Assembly: GCA_032622095.1 (NCBI GenBank)
Contig: CP136066.1
Location: 90,541,319-90,605,318 of the forward strand
DNA: 64,000 nt
DNA from: Siphonodentalium dalli
Lineage: Eukaryota; Mollusca; Scaphopoda; Gadilida; Siphonodentaliidae
Reading direction: 5' to 3'
A model generated the notes under the pieces. It saw nothing but the letters and a program-made list of their open reading frames with translations, ran no database searches and was not told the origin of the DNA. The position numbers and the translations under genes were made by a program. Positions 38,655 through 49,620 of this stretch are shown one piece after another. How positions within the stretch are numbered: the stretch's first letter is position 1; the number at the start of each line of letters is the position of its first letter.

Positions 38655-39660
38655 ACTAGCTGGTGGACCCAGGGATGTGGCTAGAGGGTCTCCGCTGGGG
38701 GGGGGGTGTCCACCTTGGGAATTTCCAACTGCACCCCTCCCCCTTGAGTCGCAATCACACCAACACAACTTTTTGCATAATTCCATTTGCACACCCCCCC
38801 CCCCCCCCCCCTTGAGTCGGAATCGTGCCAACCCAACTTTTTGCATATTTCCATTTGCACCCCCCCCCCCTTGTACCTCATGCTCAGGCCTAATTTCCTA
38901 TATATTTATAAGCCATGCTTCTATTTTCCCAGTATGATAACATTAAGATATTTTAATCTGAAAATTGCCCCCAAAAAAACAACTAGTGATCTAATTCCAG
39001 ACAAATGCACACAGCTACCGACAACAGACCAGGAAACACCGGGCCGACCATGGTTGTTCGGCCCGGTGTGAGAAAATTTTGAAAACTATACAAGAAAATC
39101 GCAAATCCTAGCATCAAGACTGGCCTCAACTGAAGCTTTCCTAGTGTTGGAAATTTCAAACCTCATATTCCCCCTCAGGTTGGAAAATTCTTCAACTGAT
39201 GACCATTTATGTCTACAAGTTTGACCAAATGTAGTAAAATATTGTTTTGCTAAACTAATTAGCAGTTTTGTAATTGGCCATGTGAATGGGGCAATGACAC
39301 ACCGGGCCGACCATGGTTCGGCCCGGTGTGTGAAAATTTTGAAATCTGAACAAGAAAATCGCAAAATCCTAACATCTAGACTAGCCTCAAGCCTTCCTAC
39401 TGTTCGAAATTTCAAACCCTACACCCCCACTTAGGTTGGAAATTGACCAATTGTATGACAATATTGTTTTCTTAAATTAACTAGAAGTTTTTGACTGGCC
39501 ACGGGGGAGAGACCAGGACACAAGCTTTCCAAGTGTTGGAAATTTCCAACCTGTCACCCCCCTAAGGTTGGAAAATTTCCAACTGATGACCATTTCTGTC
39601 AAAAAATTTGACCAAAAATAGGAACATATGCAAATATTGGTCGAAAAACAATAAATTCCC
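38655..39660. repeat. Dispersed repeat family with C-runs and CCGGGCCGACCATGG palindromes
   Basis: Two poly-C runs (about 38796-38813 and 38861-38871) each follow CATTTGCAC. ACACCGGGCCGACCATGG...CGGCCCGGTGTG palindromes occur at about 39037-39070 and 39299-39331. Blocks with GAAGCTTTCC and GTTGGAAATTTC repeat three times between 39080 and 39660. The family recurs inverted at 4680-5015 and in part at 16505 and 39770. Non-coding. Confidence 0.7.
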
Positions 39661-39825
39661 CCAATAAATTGTTTTATAATCAAACTACAAGAACATTTTC
39701 AACCTATTGTTGGTGTGAAATTTCGTTGTGGCAGGTATGAAATTTCCAACTATTGAAAATATAGCTCTCTGCTGGGGGGTGAGACACCCCCCACACCCCC
39801 CCCCCCCCTCTAGCCACATCCGTGG

Positions 39826-40447
39826 GTGGACCCGACTTCGCCCGGGCTGTTTCCCCTCTGCTTTTCGGCGAATTGCGCGATTTGACCTTGAATTGTCCAT
39901 TTTGAAGGTCAAGGTGAGGTGGGGTCACGATTTGACCCGTCCAAACCACTGCCCGGACAAAAGTACCCGACAAAAGTACCCGTCGAAATCCATCCGGTTT
40001 TACCCGATTTGACCTCGAATTAATCATTTTGAAGGTCAAGGTCAGGTCGGGGTTACGAGTGGACAAAAGTAACCATATGTATCAAATTTCGTGGAAATCC
40101 CATCAAAATTCGCGATTTGACCTTGAATTGACCAGATTTTAAGGTCAATGTCACGTCGCACGGGCAAATGAATAGGCTTATGCCATTCCCCGGTCGAAAG
40201 TATCCCCACATACCAAGTTTCATCAAAATCCCGTGATATTCGGGCGTTTTACCTTGAAATGACCCGATTTCAAGGTCAGGGTCACGTCGCACGGGCAAAT
40301 TAATATGCCCATGTCACTCCCCGGCCAAAAATGCCCCCACATACCAAGTTTCATCGAAATCGGCTCGGCTGTTTTCGAGTCCATCGATTACAGACAGACA
40401 CACAGACAGACAGACAGACAGACAGATCTTCCAAAATATATAATAGA
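39826..40447 (-). mobile_element. Helitron-like element Z (minus strand)
   Basis: On the minus strand it starts TCTATTATATATTTTGG followed by a (CTGT)n run, immediately after the CTAA of element Y, and runs to GGGCGAAGTCGGGTCC near 39826. The interior consists of diverged ~130-bp repeats around TGACCTTGAATTG. The 3' end is less certain because it merges with another dispersed repeat. Confidence 0.5.
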
Positions 40448-41473
40448 TTAGAAGGTGACCCGACTTCGTCCAGGCTTTGACCTTGAATTGTCCATTTTGA
40501 AGGTTAAGGTCAAGTGGGGTCACGGTTTGACCCATACAAAACACTGCCCGGACAAAAGTACCCGACAAAAGTACCTGTCGAAATGCATCCGGTTTTACCC
40601 GATTTGACCTTGAATTGATCATTTTGAAGGTTAAGGTTAGGTCGGGCTCACGACTCGACCCGTCCAAAACACCCAGTGGACAAAAGTAACCCCATGTATC
40701 AAATATCGTCGAAATCCCTTCAAAATTGGCGATTTGACCTTGTATTGACCCGACTTCAAGGTCACGTCACACGGGCAAATGAATAGGCTTATGAGACTCC
40801 CCATACGAAAGTACCCCCACATACCACGTTTCATCGAAATCCCGTGATATTCGGGCGTTTGACCTTGAAATGACCCGATTTCAAGGTCAAGGTCACGTCG
40901 CACGGGCAAATTGATAGGTTTATGCCACTCCCCGGCCGAAGGTATCCCCACATACCAAGTTTCATCGAAATCCCGTGATATTCGGGCGTTTGACCTTGAA
41001 ATGACCCGATTTCAAGGTCAAGGTCACGTCGCACGGGCAAATTAATAAGTTTATGCCACTCCCCGGCCGAAGGTATCCCCACATACCAAGTTTCATCGAA
41101 ATCCCGTGATATTCGGGCGTTTGACCTTGAAATGACCCGATTTCAAGGTCAAGGTCACGTCGCACGGGCAAATTAATAAGTTTATGCCAATCCCCGGCCG
41201 AAAATATACCCACATACCAAGTTTCATCGAAATCCCGTGATATTCGGGCGTTTGACCTTGAAATGATCCGATGTCAAGGTCACGTCGCACGGGCAAATCA
41301 ATAGGCCTATGTCACCCCCGGCCAAAATATACCCTCACATACCAAGTTTCATCGAAATCGGCTCGGCCGTTTTCGAGTTCATCGATTACACACACACACA
41401 CACCCACACACACACACACCCTCACACACACACCCACACACACACAAACAGATCTTCCAAAATATATAATAGA
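40448..41473 (-). mobile_element. Helitron-like element Y (minus strand)
   Basis: On the minus strand it starts TCTATTATATATTTTGG next to a GTGT-rich run and ends CACCTTCTAA (CTRR). Its 5' base directly follows the CTAG of element X. The interior includes an exact 131-bp tandem repeat at 40852, 40983, 41114 and 41245. Confidence 0.6.
40720..41340. repeat. 131-bp tandem repeat
   Basis: CGGGCGTTTGACCTTGAAATG recurs at 40852, 40983, 41114 and 41245, exactly 131 bp apart; a less conserved unit lies at 40251. Units contain the inverted words TGACCTTGAA and TTCAAGGTCA, so each has hairpin potential. The 80-100-codon frames here repeat with the unit and are artefacts. Confidence 0.88.
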
Positions 41474-42296
41474 CTAGCCGATGAGCCCGACGTTGTCCGG
41501 GCTATTCCAAACCCAAATTTCAAGTCGATAGCTCTACCCGTTTCCGAGATCTGGTCTGCGCATGCGCACGGGCTCGGCGACCCGATAAAATTCGTATCCG
41601 GGGCAAGATACATTCACATACCAAATTTCAAGTCGATAGCTCCACCGTTTCCGAGATCTGGTCTGATTTGCGGATACCTCGGCCGGTGATGAGTTAACGC
41701 GACATCGGCCGGTTAAGAGTTAAACGCGATCACGTCACGATCTCTTGACGGCGAAATAGATTGCACGGAATGTTTTTCGATGACCGAAGCATGGTCCTGC
41801 GTTCTTCCCGATAATTAAGGTAGAAACTTTAAACGGACACAGGCGTGTGATATATCGTTGGAAAGAGGAAGCGCCACAGATTCTAACCATGCAAATTATA
41901 TGACTGGCAATTTATTATTCGCGCTATATCGAATCGATTTGTGAGCACCGAACTGAAATATATTAGCGCAAAACGGCGTAAAAACAGATTTGACCTCGGC
42001 ACGTGAAAAGTTGATCTCGGATCTGAAATCTGATGAGCTGATATTGACCGCCTGGTCAGACTACACACACGTACCAAGTTTCGTCCCGATCGCGCCACCC
42101 GTTTCCGAGATCTCGTCTGCGCATGCGCTGCCCGGGCGTCGCACGGGCTCGCCAATGCGACAACGACGACCGCCTGGTCAAACTACACACACGTACCAAG
42201 TTTCGTCCTGATCGGTCGAGAATCGTAGATTTGTATTAATGACAGACAAACAGACAAACAGACAGACAGACAGAGGTCTTCAAAATATATATGAGA
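41474..42296 (-). mobile_element. Helitron-like element X (minus strand)
   Basis: On the minus strand it starts TCTCATATATATTTTGAAGAC after an A and ends in a GCCCGGACAACGTCGGGC hairpin followed by TCATCGG and CTAG. It is the same family as the plus-strand element at 42949-43581 and forms an inverted pair with it, separated by ~650 bp. Confidence 0.72.
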
Positions 42297-42948
42297 TAAT
42301 AAAGCAGTAACAAATATTCCAGCCCAATGAAAACAACTGGTTGATATGCAGTGTGGTCCACTCAAGCATCAAGCAATCAAAAGAAATTAGGCCACAGTGT
42401 TAAGAGATATGGTGGTCAGCTTCAACTTGGTTATGAAGCCATGAGAATTCATCTCAGCCCAATTTTTCATTGAACAACATAAATGACATGAAACTTATCA
42501 AATATAGAAAAATATGTGAGGGTAGTTGTCTTTCTAAGTGAAAATAATCATAAAATTTCATGAATCAAGAAAAATTAAGTCTCCTCTCATGATCTTCAGA
42601 TATGATATCATGGATATATGATCTGCACTATTGAAACAAATCTAATTTACATAAGTTCTTGGTACCTGAAAATGGTGAAATTTTAAATATTTGACATGCC
42701 ATAAAAGTGAATTAAATGAGATTATGATAATCAATTGTTCGATGGTTCTTAAATATTGTATTACAATAAACGGGTGTACCAAATTTCACAAATAAATTCC
42801 TGGCAGATTTTTAGAAAATCCATTTAGAAATACCAGAAAATTTTGGCCAAACGTGCATCTGACCCTTAAAATAAAACGCTAGAAATGGTATAAAGTATAT
42901 TCCGAATTAATGTCTGACGTTGCATATATGATATCCATGTATACCGTA
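42297..42948. other. Spacer between inverted Helitron-like copies; no gene seen
   Basis: AT-rich unique-looking sequence with no supported frame. Confidence 0.5.
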
Positions 42949-43581
42949 TCTCATATATATTTTTGAAGACCTCTGTTTGTCTGTTTGTTTGTATGTTTGT
43001 TTGTCTGTCATTTATACAAATCTACGATTCTCGACCGATCGGGACGAAACTTGGTACGTGTGTGTAGTTTGACCAGGCGATCGTCGTTGTCGTATTGGCG
43101 AGCACGTGCGGCGCCCGCTTCGCGCATGCGCAGACGAGATCTCGGAAACGGGTGGAGCTATCGACTTGAAATTTGCTATGTGAATGTATCTTGCCCCGGA
43201 TACGAATTTCATCGGGTCGCCGAGCCCGTGCGACGCCAGCTTCGCACATGCGCAGAACAGATCTCGGAAACGGGTGGAGCTATCGACTTGAAATTTGGTA
43301 TGTGAATGTATCTTGCCCCGGATACGAATTTTGTCGGATCGCCGAGCCCGTGCGACGCCAGCTTCGCGCATGCGCAGACGAGATCTCGGAAACGGGTGGA
43401 GCTATCGACTTGAAATTTGGTATGTGAATGTATCTTGCCCCGGATACGAATTTTATCGGGTCGCCGAGTCCGTGCGACGCCAGCTTCGCGCATGCGCAGA
43501 CCAGATCTCGGAAACGGGTAGAGCTATCGACTTGAAATTTGGTTTTTGAATAGCCCGGACAACGTCGGGCTCATCGGCTAG
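42949..43581 (+). mobile_element. Helitron-like element W (plus strand)
   Basis: It starts TCTCATATATATTTTTGAAG after an A (42948) and ends with a GCCCGGACAACGTCGGGC hairpin, TCATCGG and CTAG before a T (43582), matching Helitron borders and A/T insertion. A (GTTT/GTCT)n run follows the 5' end. The body is four 122-bp tandem units. Confidence 0.75.
43125..43560. repeat. 122-bp tandem repeat
   Basis: CTCGGAAACGGGT occurs at 43141, 43263, 43385 and 43507, exactly 122 bp apart. Open frames of 75-119 codons on both strands follow the repeat and are not genes. Confidence 0.9.
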
Positions 43582-43740
43582 TAATAATATATAATAATCA
43601 AATAGTAACATATATAATAAATGTATATATTGTATTTTTATTAACTGTTTTATGTTTGTGTATTCGTTACTTGTGTTCTTTTGTAGAAATAAAATTTATA
43701 AATAAAAAAAAAATCCGAATTAATGCTGAAATATGTGAAG

Positions 43741-44600
43741 ATAGATAGATTTATTTCCTCAAGCCATCAGATAATGGCGCAGAGAAACTAAACACAAAAC
43801 AATACATTTTACAATATCTGTCAACAATGTGAGAAGGAACAACATACAAATTAATATATAAAATTAGACACGAAAACAACATGAGTTAGCTATGCGGATA
43901 TAATTCGGAGTTCTTTACATACATATTGTATGAATTCACATAATTTCATGTTAATTGACATTTTAGTATTTGAAAGTAAAATTCTGAGTTTAGACATGCT
44001 CGGGCATTGTCGATATGATCGATGTATCAGCCTATCTCTTTCTTTGTCAAAATATGGGCACTGGAATATATAATGATATTCGTCTCCTAAACGGTCATGT
44101 TGGCACAATAAACAAATTCGGTTATTTCTAACTGTGCCATTCCACCGACCGGTTTCAATAGGCAAAGGGTGATTACTTGTTCTAAATCGAATTAGATTTA
44201 TTACACACGAATTATCGCACTTGGATATGTAGCTTTCTTTTTCAAATTCCCGTTTCAGAAGTTTGTACAAATTTCCTCTGGTTGATCTGTCAATACACGC
44301 ATGCCACTCCTGGATATATTGGTCTTTTAACTTCCTGGTCAGGGCTGTTTCTACATTTTTAATATCTATTTCGCAATTTTGATTTAGCCAGATGTACGAC
44401 ATCCCACACTTATCAAGTGTACTTTTGATACTTTTAATCCAGAAAGACTCGAAGAAAGATTCTTCGTGTAGGGTGAATATGTAGATGCATTATATATTAC
44501 ATCGTCATCTGGCGGATCATGGTTTTCGCCACGATTACTTTCTCTGATGCAGTGAGTGTTTTTGTCTGGATTGCCTGTCAAGGGATGGATGGTCTGTTCC
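43741..44600 (-). pseudogene. 5'-truncated LINE, C-terminal domain and 3' tail
   Basis: The minus-strand frame 44402-43890 (170 codons) has a cysteine/histidine cluster (RICLLCQHDRLGDEYHYIFQC), the CCHC-like domain at the end of many LINE polyproteins, preceded by RWNG. The domain matches 62648-63169 of the large LINE (RICVFCQ...DELHLFLQC). Frame is lost upstream near 44470. An AATAAA (43755-43750) and an ATCTATCTATC tail mark the 3' end at about 43741. The element is truncated before the reverse transcriptase. Confidence 0.8.
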
Positions 44601-44609
44601 GGATCCTCT

Positions 44610-45050
44610 TAACTGAATGGGATGACAGTACTATAGAACTCTCACTATTTCCTTTTATTAATCACACGCATCAGATATAACACTGGCGTGCGAGGCAAGT
44701 CTATCGTAAATAGCTATATTGGTATTTAGTTTAAAGTGTCTTCTGCGTGTGCACTATTTATACCACTTGCTGTATTGGTTGTTGACATTAGCCATACATA
44801 TCAAAGATGTACAATATATGTCGAATACGGTTCAAAACACTCGGCACTGTCATGACATCGAATAGCTCTCGATCATGACTAGCCCTCATATATAAGGCTC
44901 AGCCGGTGAGGTGCGTTGTGCGTTAGTCTGTACTATAAGCCGCCAATATGTTTCGATTCCCGATAAGGGCCAATTGGTGTTTTACGCACAGTAGAGTTTG
45001 ATATTAACACTTACTGAGGTCTTTCCACGACCGATATCAAACTTACACAT
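44610..45050. other. No gene seen
   Basis: Intronic AT-rich sequence of the receptor gene. Confidence 0.4.
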
Positions 45051-45052
45051 TC

Positions 45053-45125
45053 GCGATGATGATGATGGTGAAGATGATGACGATGATGATGATGGCGATG
45101 ATGATGATGATGATGATGATGATGT
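45053..45125. repeat. GAT trinucleotide microsatellite
   Basis: An almost uninterrupted (GAT)n/(ATG)n run with a few GGT, GAA and GAC variants. The Asp-rich and Ser-rich frames across it are artefacts. Confidence 0.95.
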
Positions 45126-45129
45126 ATCA

Positions 45130-47280
45130 CTATACGAGTCTGTTTGTGAGAAAATCGTGGCGTTCAAATTTCTTGCCACTCGCAATAAGTTGATATGGTT
45201 TTGTTTGACGTGATAATTTTGTTCTTAAATATCCGCATCGAAAAACACAAATGTTATTATGATGGCAATGGCGACATGGAAGTGTAAGAGGTAGGGGTAT
45301 ATGTATATGTATATGAAGGTGATGTTAGTAATGTGATTCACGATTCTACTGTAGTTGAGTCCTGATACATGTACTTCAGTCGGTATTCGCGAAAAGATGT
45401 CAATTATATATACCAGTCTGGGATTCGAGGAGTTGAAGATATTGGAGCATGGTAGTTCATGTATAGATGCATGCATATAAGCTGTAATGTTCAGAAGTAC
45501 ATGCACGTGTATGATGACAAAAACCGTCAAATTCTAAAATTCTCTTGGAAATGGGGAAGGTTCATCTGTGCATACGGCAGCAGCAATTTAATAGCCTGGT
45601 TTAAGAACCCATCCTACAACTTTTTTCTCCAAACAGTGTTTTACTTCATTGGTTTATGTTGATCGTGATTAAAATATGAAGAATGTGGTCGCATAAGAAA
45701 ATAGTTGAAGTCATAGTCTTTATGTGTTTTCGCCTTAATCTTTTCCGATATTTATAGTTTTATGGGGGAAAATACCTTAAATTTATATTTTTATAATTTG
45801 TGTAAAATGTATCAAATGTATCGCATTCAAAAATCTTGTGAAATTCATTTAAAGTTCCGAAATTTCTCCCCCCCCCCCCCCCCAGTGCATCTACTTTTTC
45901 TCAACCCAAATGTTCGTAAATCGGGCTATTTTACTGTTGTGGCATAAAGATTTAGTACATTCATCACCTCCTGTAGACGGGAGTTCTTTTTCACATTTAC
46001 GTACGAAACATGCCGTTGAGTAGTGTGGCGGGTTGGTATATCCAATTTCTTTATTCCGCCCAATTATGGGACAATGCATTCATGTATTTTATCTTTCAAT
46101 CAACAAAAATGACATAACCATGCAGTGGTTTAAACATATTTATTCGCCATATATGCATAAAAATACATACATTTGGCAACGGGATTGAAGAACAAGTGCG
46201 GGCCACTTATATGATACTTCTCTCCCGATCATCAGACAATCAAGTGAAAGAAAAACATGAACATGCATGGCATTGAACAATTATATATGGTATTAAAGTG
46301 TATAATGTTAAAGTTTGATTGTTGCTAGTCTCTCACAACTTGTTCGAAAGTATCTGGTTGCTATATAGTGTACTGTGCTCATCTATCCTTAACAATGGTA
46401 AGGTGGCAGGACAGTGCAATATGTTCTTATAGAGCATTTATGACTATACTCAGAAATATTATTTTTATTATTTTGTTTTTTCTTTCTTCCCTAATAGTCG
46501 TCTGCTGTTGAACTTCGTGAACCATGCAGTGCACATTGAAGTCTTGCTATAGTTTGCCGTGAGCCTGTAATAGTACGATTCCCCCTCCCCCCCCCCCCCC
46601 ACCCCAAGTACGAAACCCGCGTGTTCAATTAATACTGGCCAATCGCCGATACTGTTTAGTCGCCTAATTTCAGCACTGTCGATCAATTCAACGAGTTTGA
46701 AATAGATTTCCGTCTCCATTTGGGGTGAACAAACAAATTGACCATTTTCGAAAAAGAAAATGGCCATTGGCCACCGACAGCGTTATCGCTGGTCTTAACT
46801 ATGCAAAGCTATAAAGCGTCGTTGATCCTATTTCTAGAAAAATATTGATTTTACCACACGCATACAGCTGTATATGCACAATATTGTGTAAGTGCAATTT
46901 ACAAATCTGTCTATATAGGCTGGCATTACATGGTAAAGTAATTTCCCGTCGAACTGATGATCAATGTGCAATCAGTTTATTATCAACAATTGTTGTTTTG
47001 GCAGCTGACTTAGTATATCGATAGCTGAAATTGATAAGGAAAAAAGTTATTTCAAAACACGAGAAGGGCGGTGTAATAAGAAGCAACAGCGAAACATCGA
47101 ACCCGGTCAAATGATAAGCTCGATCAACTGTCAAGATATATTTACGCCCGGTCGTTAAAATGCGAGAGATTTCTGACGCATCTGTGTCGACCATACGATC
47201 TGACATGTTATTTCAGTCGACATCATTTGCAATATTATCCATCGATTTACCTATAGGAAGGTTGTTCTTATGAGTGGTTT
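45130..47280. other. No gene seen
   Basis: Receptor intron 1. Contains a C18-20 run at 45867-45884 and another C-rich run at about 46580-46605. No supported frame. Confidence 0.45.
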
Positions 47281-47284
47281 TATT

Positions 47285-47925
47285 TTTATTACACGATCCT
47301 ACCCTTATTCCATTCTATAAACCCATTCTAAAAAATGTGATATGCAACGTTCGTAGCATAACAGGAAATAGTGCCAAGTGACCTTTGACTTCCGGCTTGT
47401 CGTCTGTTTACAATACGCACGCTATGTCTCAAAATACTATGGCCTCCGATATTTCTCCAACAAAACATAGCAGGAAATAGTGCCAAGTGACCTTTGACTT
47501 CCGGCTTGTCGTATGTTTACAATACTATATCTCAAAATACGATGGCTTCCGATATTTTTCCAACAAACTCTAATGAATGAAGAGTTTGAAATGTTATTTC
47601 ATTTAATACACGCCATTAAATGCGAGTCTTTATTTATCTGGGACTTTTTTTTTGACGCGGGCAAGCAACGCATCGTTATGTGAAACGTCACCGCATGCCT
47701 TATAGAAGCCTATGTCAGTTTTTACGTCCTATTTGTTGATTTAAAAGTGTTTTGGATCATGTATAAATAAAATCTACAACTCGTCACCAGTTTATAGCGG
47801 AATTTACAAAACTCGTCCAGTAAATTAGGGCTGGTCCTCACCAAAGGATCGGCCAGACCTAATTTACTGGACTCGTTTATAAATTCCGCTATAAACTCGG
47901 TACTCGTTGTAGATTCTCTATATAT
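47285..47925. repeat. Dispersed repeat with terminal hairpin, copy 2 (in receptor intron 1)
   Basis: Same family and orientation as 26718-27253. It has an internal ~109-bp tandem duplication (AACAGGAAATAGTGCCAAGTG at about 47360 and 47469). The right ~140 bp (47772-47912) folds as a palindrome, CTACAACTCG...CTCGTTGTAG, with the core CCAGTAAATTAGG/CCTAATTTACTGG. Confidence 0.78.
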
Positions 47926-48165
47926 TACATTGACGAAAATCAACTCCTTCGCTCAGGAGCAAGTAGGTCAGTTGACTAACCTCTTACCTTCACATTCGAC
48001 TCGGCGGGGTGTTCTAATTCGACAGGGTATCGGTATACTTAGATATATAACTTTGAATCGAGCGCATCACTAATCGACCACAAACACGTGGGAAGTTCCC
48101 CTGAATGCATATATGTGACCCGCCATATCAAATCCAGTCGGAAGTCGGGATTTTTTTACCCTGTG

Positions 48166-48232
48166 CCAATGCATTCTCTTATATATGCGAGTCGACCATA
48201 GGTCGCCTCGCATATATAAGAGAATGCATTGG
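48166..48232. repeat. 67-bp palindrome, copy 2
   Basis: The same sequence as at 20188-20254, in opposite orientation, with the same single stem mismatch. Confidence 0.9.
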
Positions 48233-48452
48233 CCTAACAATTTTTTACAATTTTAATAATTTGTTCTTGTATTCTTTAACAATTTTATAATTTCACCCAT
48301 ACAGAGCCCCAGACATACATGAGCAGACGACACTCTTCTATATGCTTCTATATATGTGTGGGGCTCCCTGCAGGGTAATGGATGTTTTTTATTTTATGTC
48401 CTAAAAATTGTAAGAAACATTTATTTTTAAAAAATGATAAAAAATTGTTAGG

Positions 48453-48519
48453 CCAATGCATTCTCTTATATATGCGAGGCGACCTATGGTCGACTCGCAT
48501 ATATAAGAGAATGCATTGG
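48453..48519. repeat. 67-bp palindrome, copy 3
   Basis: Identical in orientation to 20188-20254, including the mismatch and loop. Confidence 0.9.
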
Positions 48520-48843
48520 CACAGGGTAAAAAAATCCCGACTTCCGACTGGATTTGATATGGCGGGTCACATATATACAACATATATGGAGTTTATATTC
48601 AACTGCGAATTGGTATACCGTAGCTGCAAGTGTAATGTCCAGGACATTATGTCCTTGATTCTAATCGATGGGATCAATCATCAAGTGCTATTCGTATTCA
48701 TGCCAGTGACGGGGACGTTTATGTTAGAACACGCACTTCAAGACATTGATAGACTATAACTCTCTAAACTGTAAAATATTTCCAATGACAGCTGAAATAT
48801 AATATATCGATAATACCACAATGAGAGCGAGCATTGAGTACTC

Positions 48844-49084
48844 TTAACCCTTTGAGTGCCAGGTCCGATTTTTGTATCGACCCATATACCCTGTGCCAAT
48901 GCATTCTCTTATATATGCGAGTCGACCATAGGTCGCCTCGCATATATAAGAGAATGCATTGGCCTAACCCAAAAAATATATATAAAAAACAAAAACAAAT
49001 CATTTTTTTTATTTTTTTTAGGGCACTCTGCAGACCATAAATTAGGGCCGATGAGATCGGCCCCTGGCACTAAAAGGGTGTTAA
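48844..49084. mobile_element. TTAA-flanked MITE with 67-bp hairpin, second copy
   Basis: TTAACCCTTTGAGTGCCAGG at the left and CCTGGCACTAAAAGGGTGTTAA at the right; same family as 20049-20306 in inverse orientation. The palindrome is at 48896-48962. Non-coding. Confidence 0.85.
48896..48962. repeat. 67-bp palindrome, copy 4
   Basis: Same orientation as copy 2 (48166-48232), mismatch conserved. Confidence 0.9.
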
Positions 49085-49620
49085 TAGTCGCATACAATAC
49101 GGACTATACGACACAAGTTTGTTAGGTTACTGGCCGTCAGTTTATGGCACGAGTGCGAGAGCGTAAGGACAGCATGAGAAGACAGAGGCCTCGATTGTTA
49201 TCCTTCCGCGTTATCAAGATTACCATAAACCATCGGCAAGTAACACGCATGTGCTGTTTTGTGTTTATTACACGCCCGACCAACATCTGCTAACTGATGT
49301 TATCTGACATGGTGTTTCTTATCTTGTTATTTGTCACAATGATTTTGTTTTTATTTTAAGTTCCAGCTTCAACTCAATTAACGTCGTGTAACGTCAACAT
49401 TGATCCATTTCACAAACACGTGTGGAGTGGCTATTAAAATACGACACGGGCTGAGACGGGGGTCGGCGCGTTTTTTCTGGAACATGCGTTTAATTATAGT
49501 CTTCTGCTGTGTGTGCTTGGACGTGCGACGTTCGCGTTCTCTAATATATACGTTTTTGTGTAAAGCTACAAAATGAGGCATATACATCCTAGAATTCGGT
49601 CGTGTATAGCAAATACTAAC

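Larger units (their letters stand above)
48109..48576. mobile_element. Foldback MITE carrying two copies of the 67-bp palindrome
   Basis: ATATATGTGACCCGCC (left) and its inverse (right) bound ~135-bp arms that are nearly identical in inverse orientation (left arm about 48109-48243, right about 48440-48576). Each arm contains the 67-bp palindrome (48166-48232 and 48453-48519). The ~200-bp centre has its own small inverted repeat (GAGCCCCAGACATA / TATATGTGTGGGGCTC). Non-coding. Confidence 0.85.
29190..49620 (-). other. Receptor intron 1 (20.4 kb)
   Basis: This interval separates the TM1-TM3 exon from the TM4-TM6 exon. Donor AAG/GTTAGT (49620) and acceptor TTGCAG (29190) are in consensus. It is filled with Helitron-like elements, MITEs, a foldback transposon and a LINE fragment, all described separately, and I found no other supported host exon inside it. 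Confidence 0.8.

Noticed and set aside
40852-43520. Regularly spaced repeats considered as a CRISPR array
   Set aside because: Units are contiguous with no unique spacers, and the context is eukaryotic.
40053-43549. Many 60-126-codon frames at 40-43.5 kb
   Set aside because: They repeat with the 131-bp and 122-bp tandem units inside Helitron-like elements.
44982-45213. Asp-rich and Ser-rich frames
   Set aside because: Translations of a GAT microsatellite.
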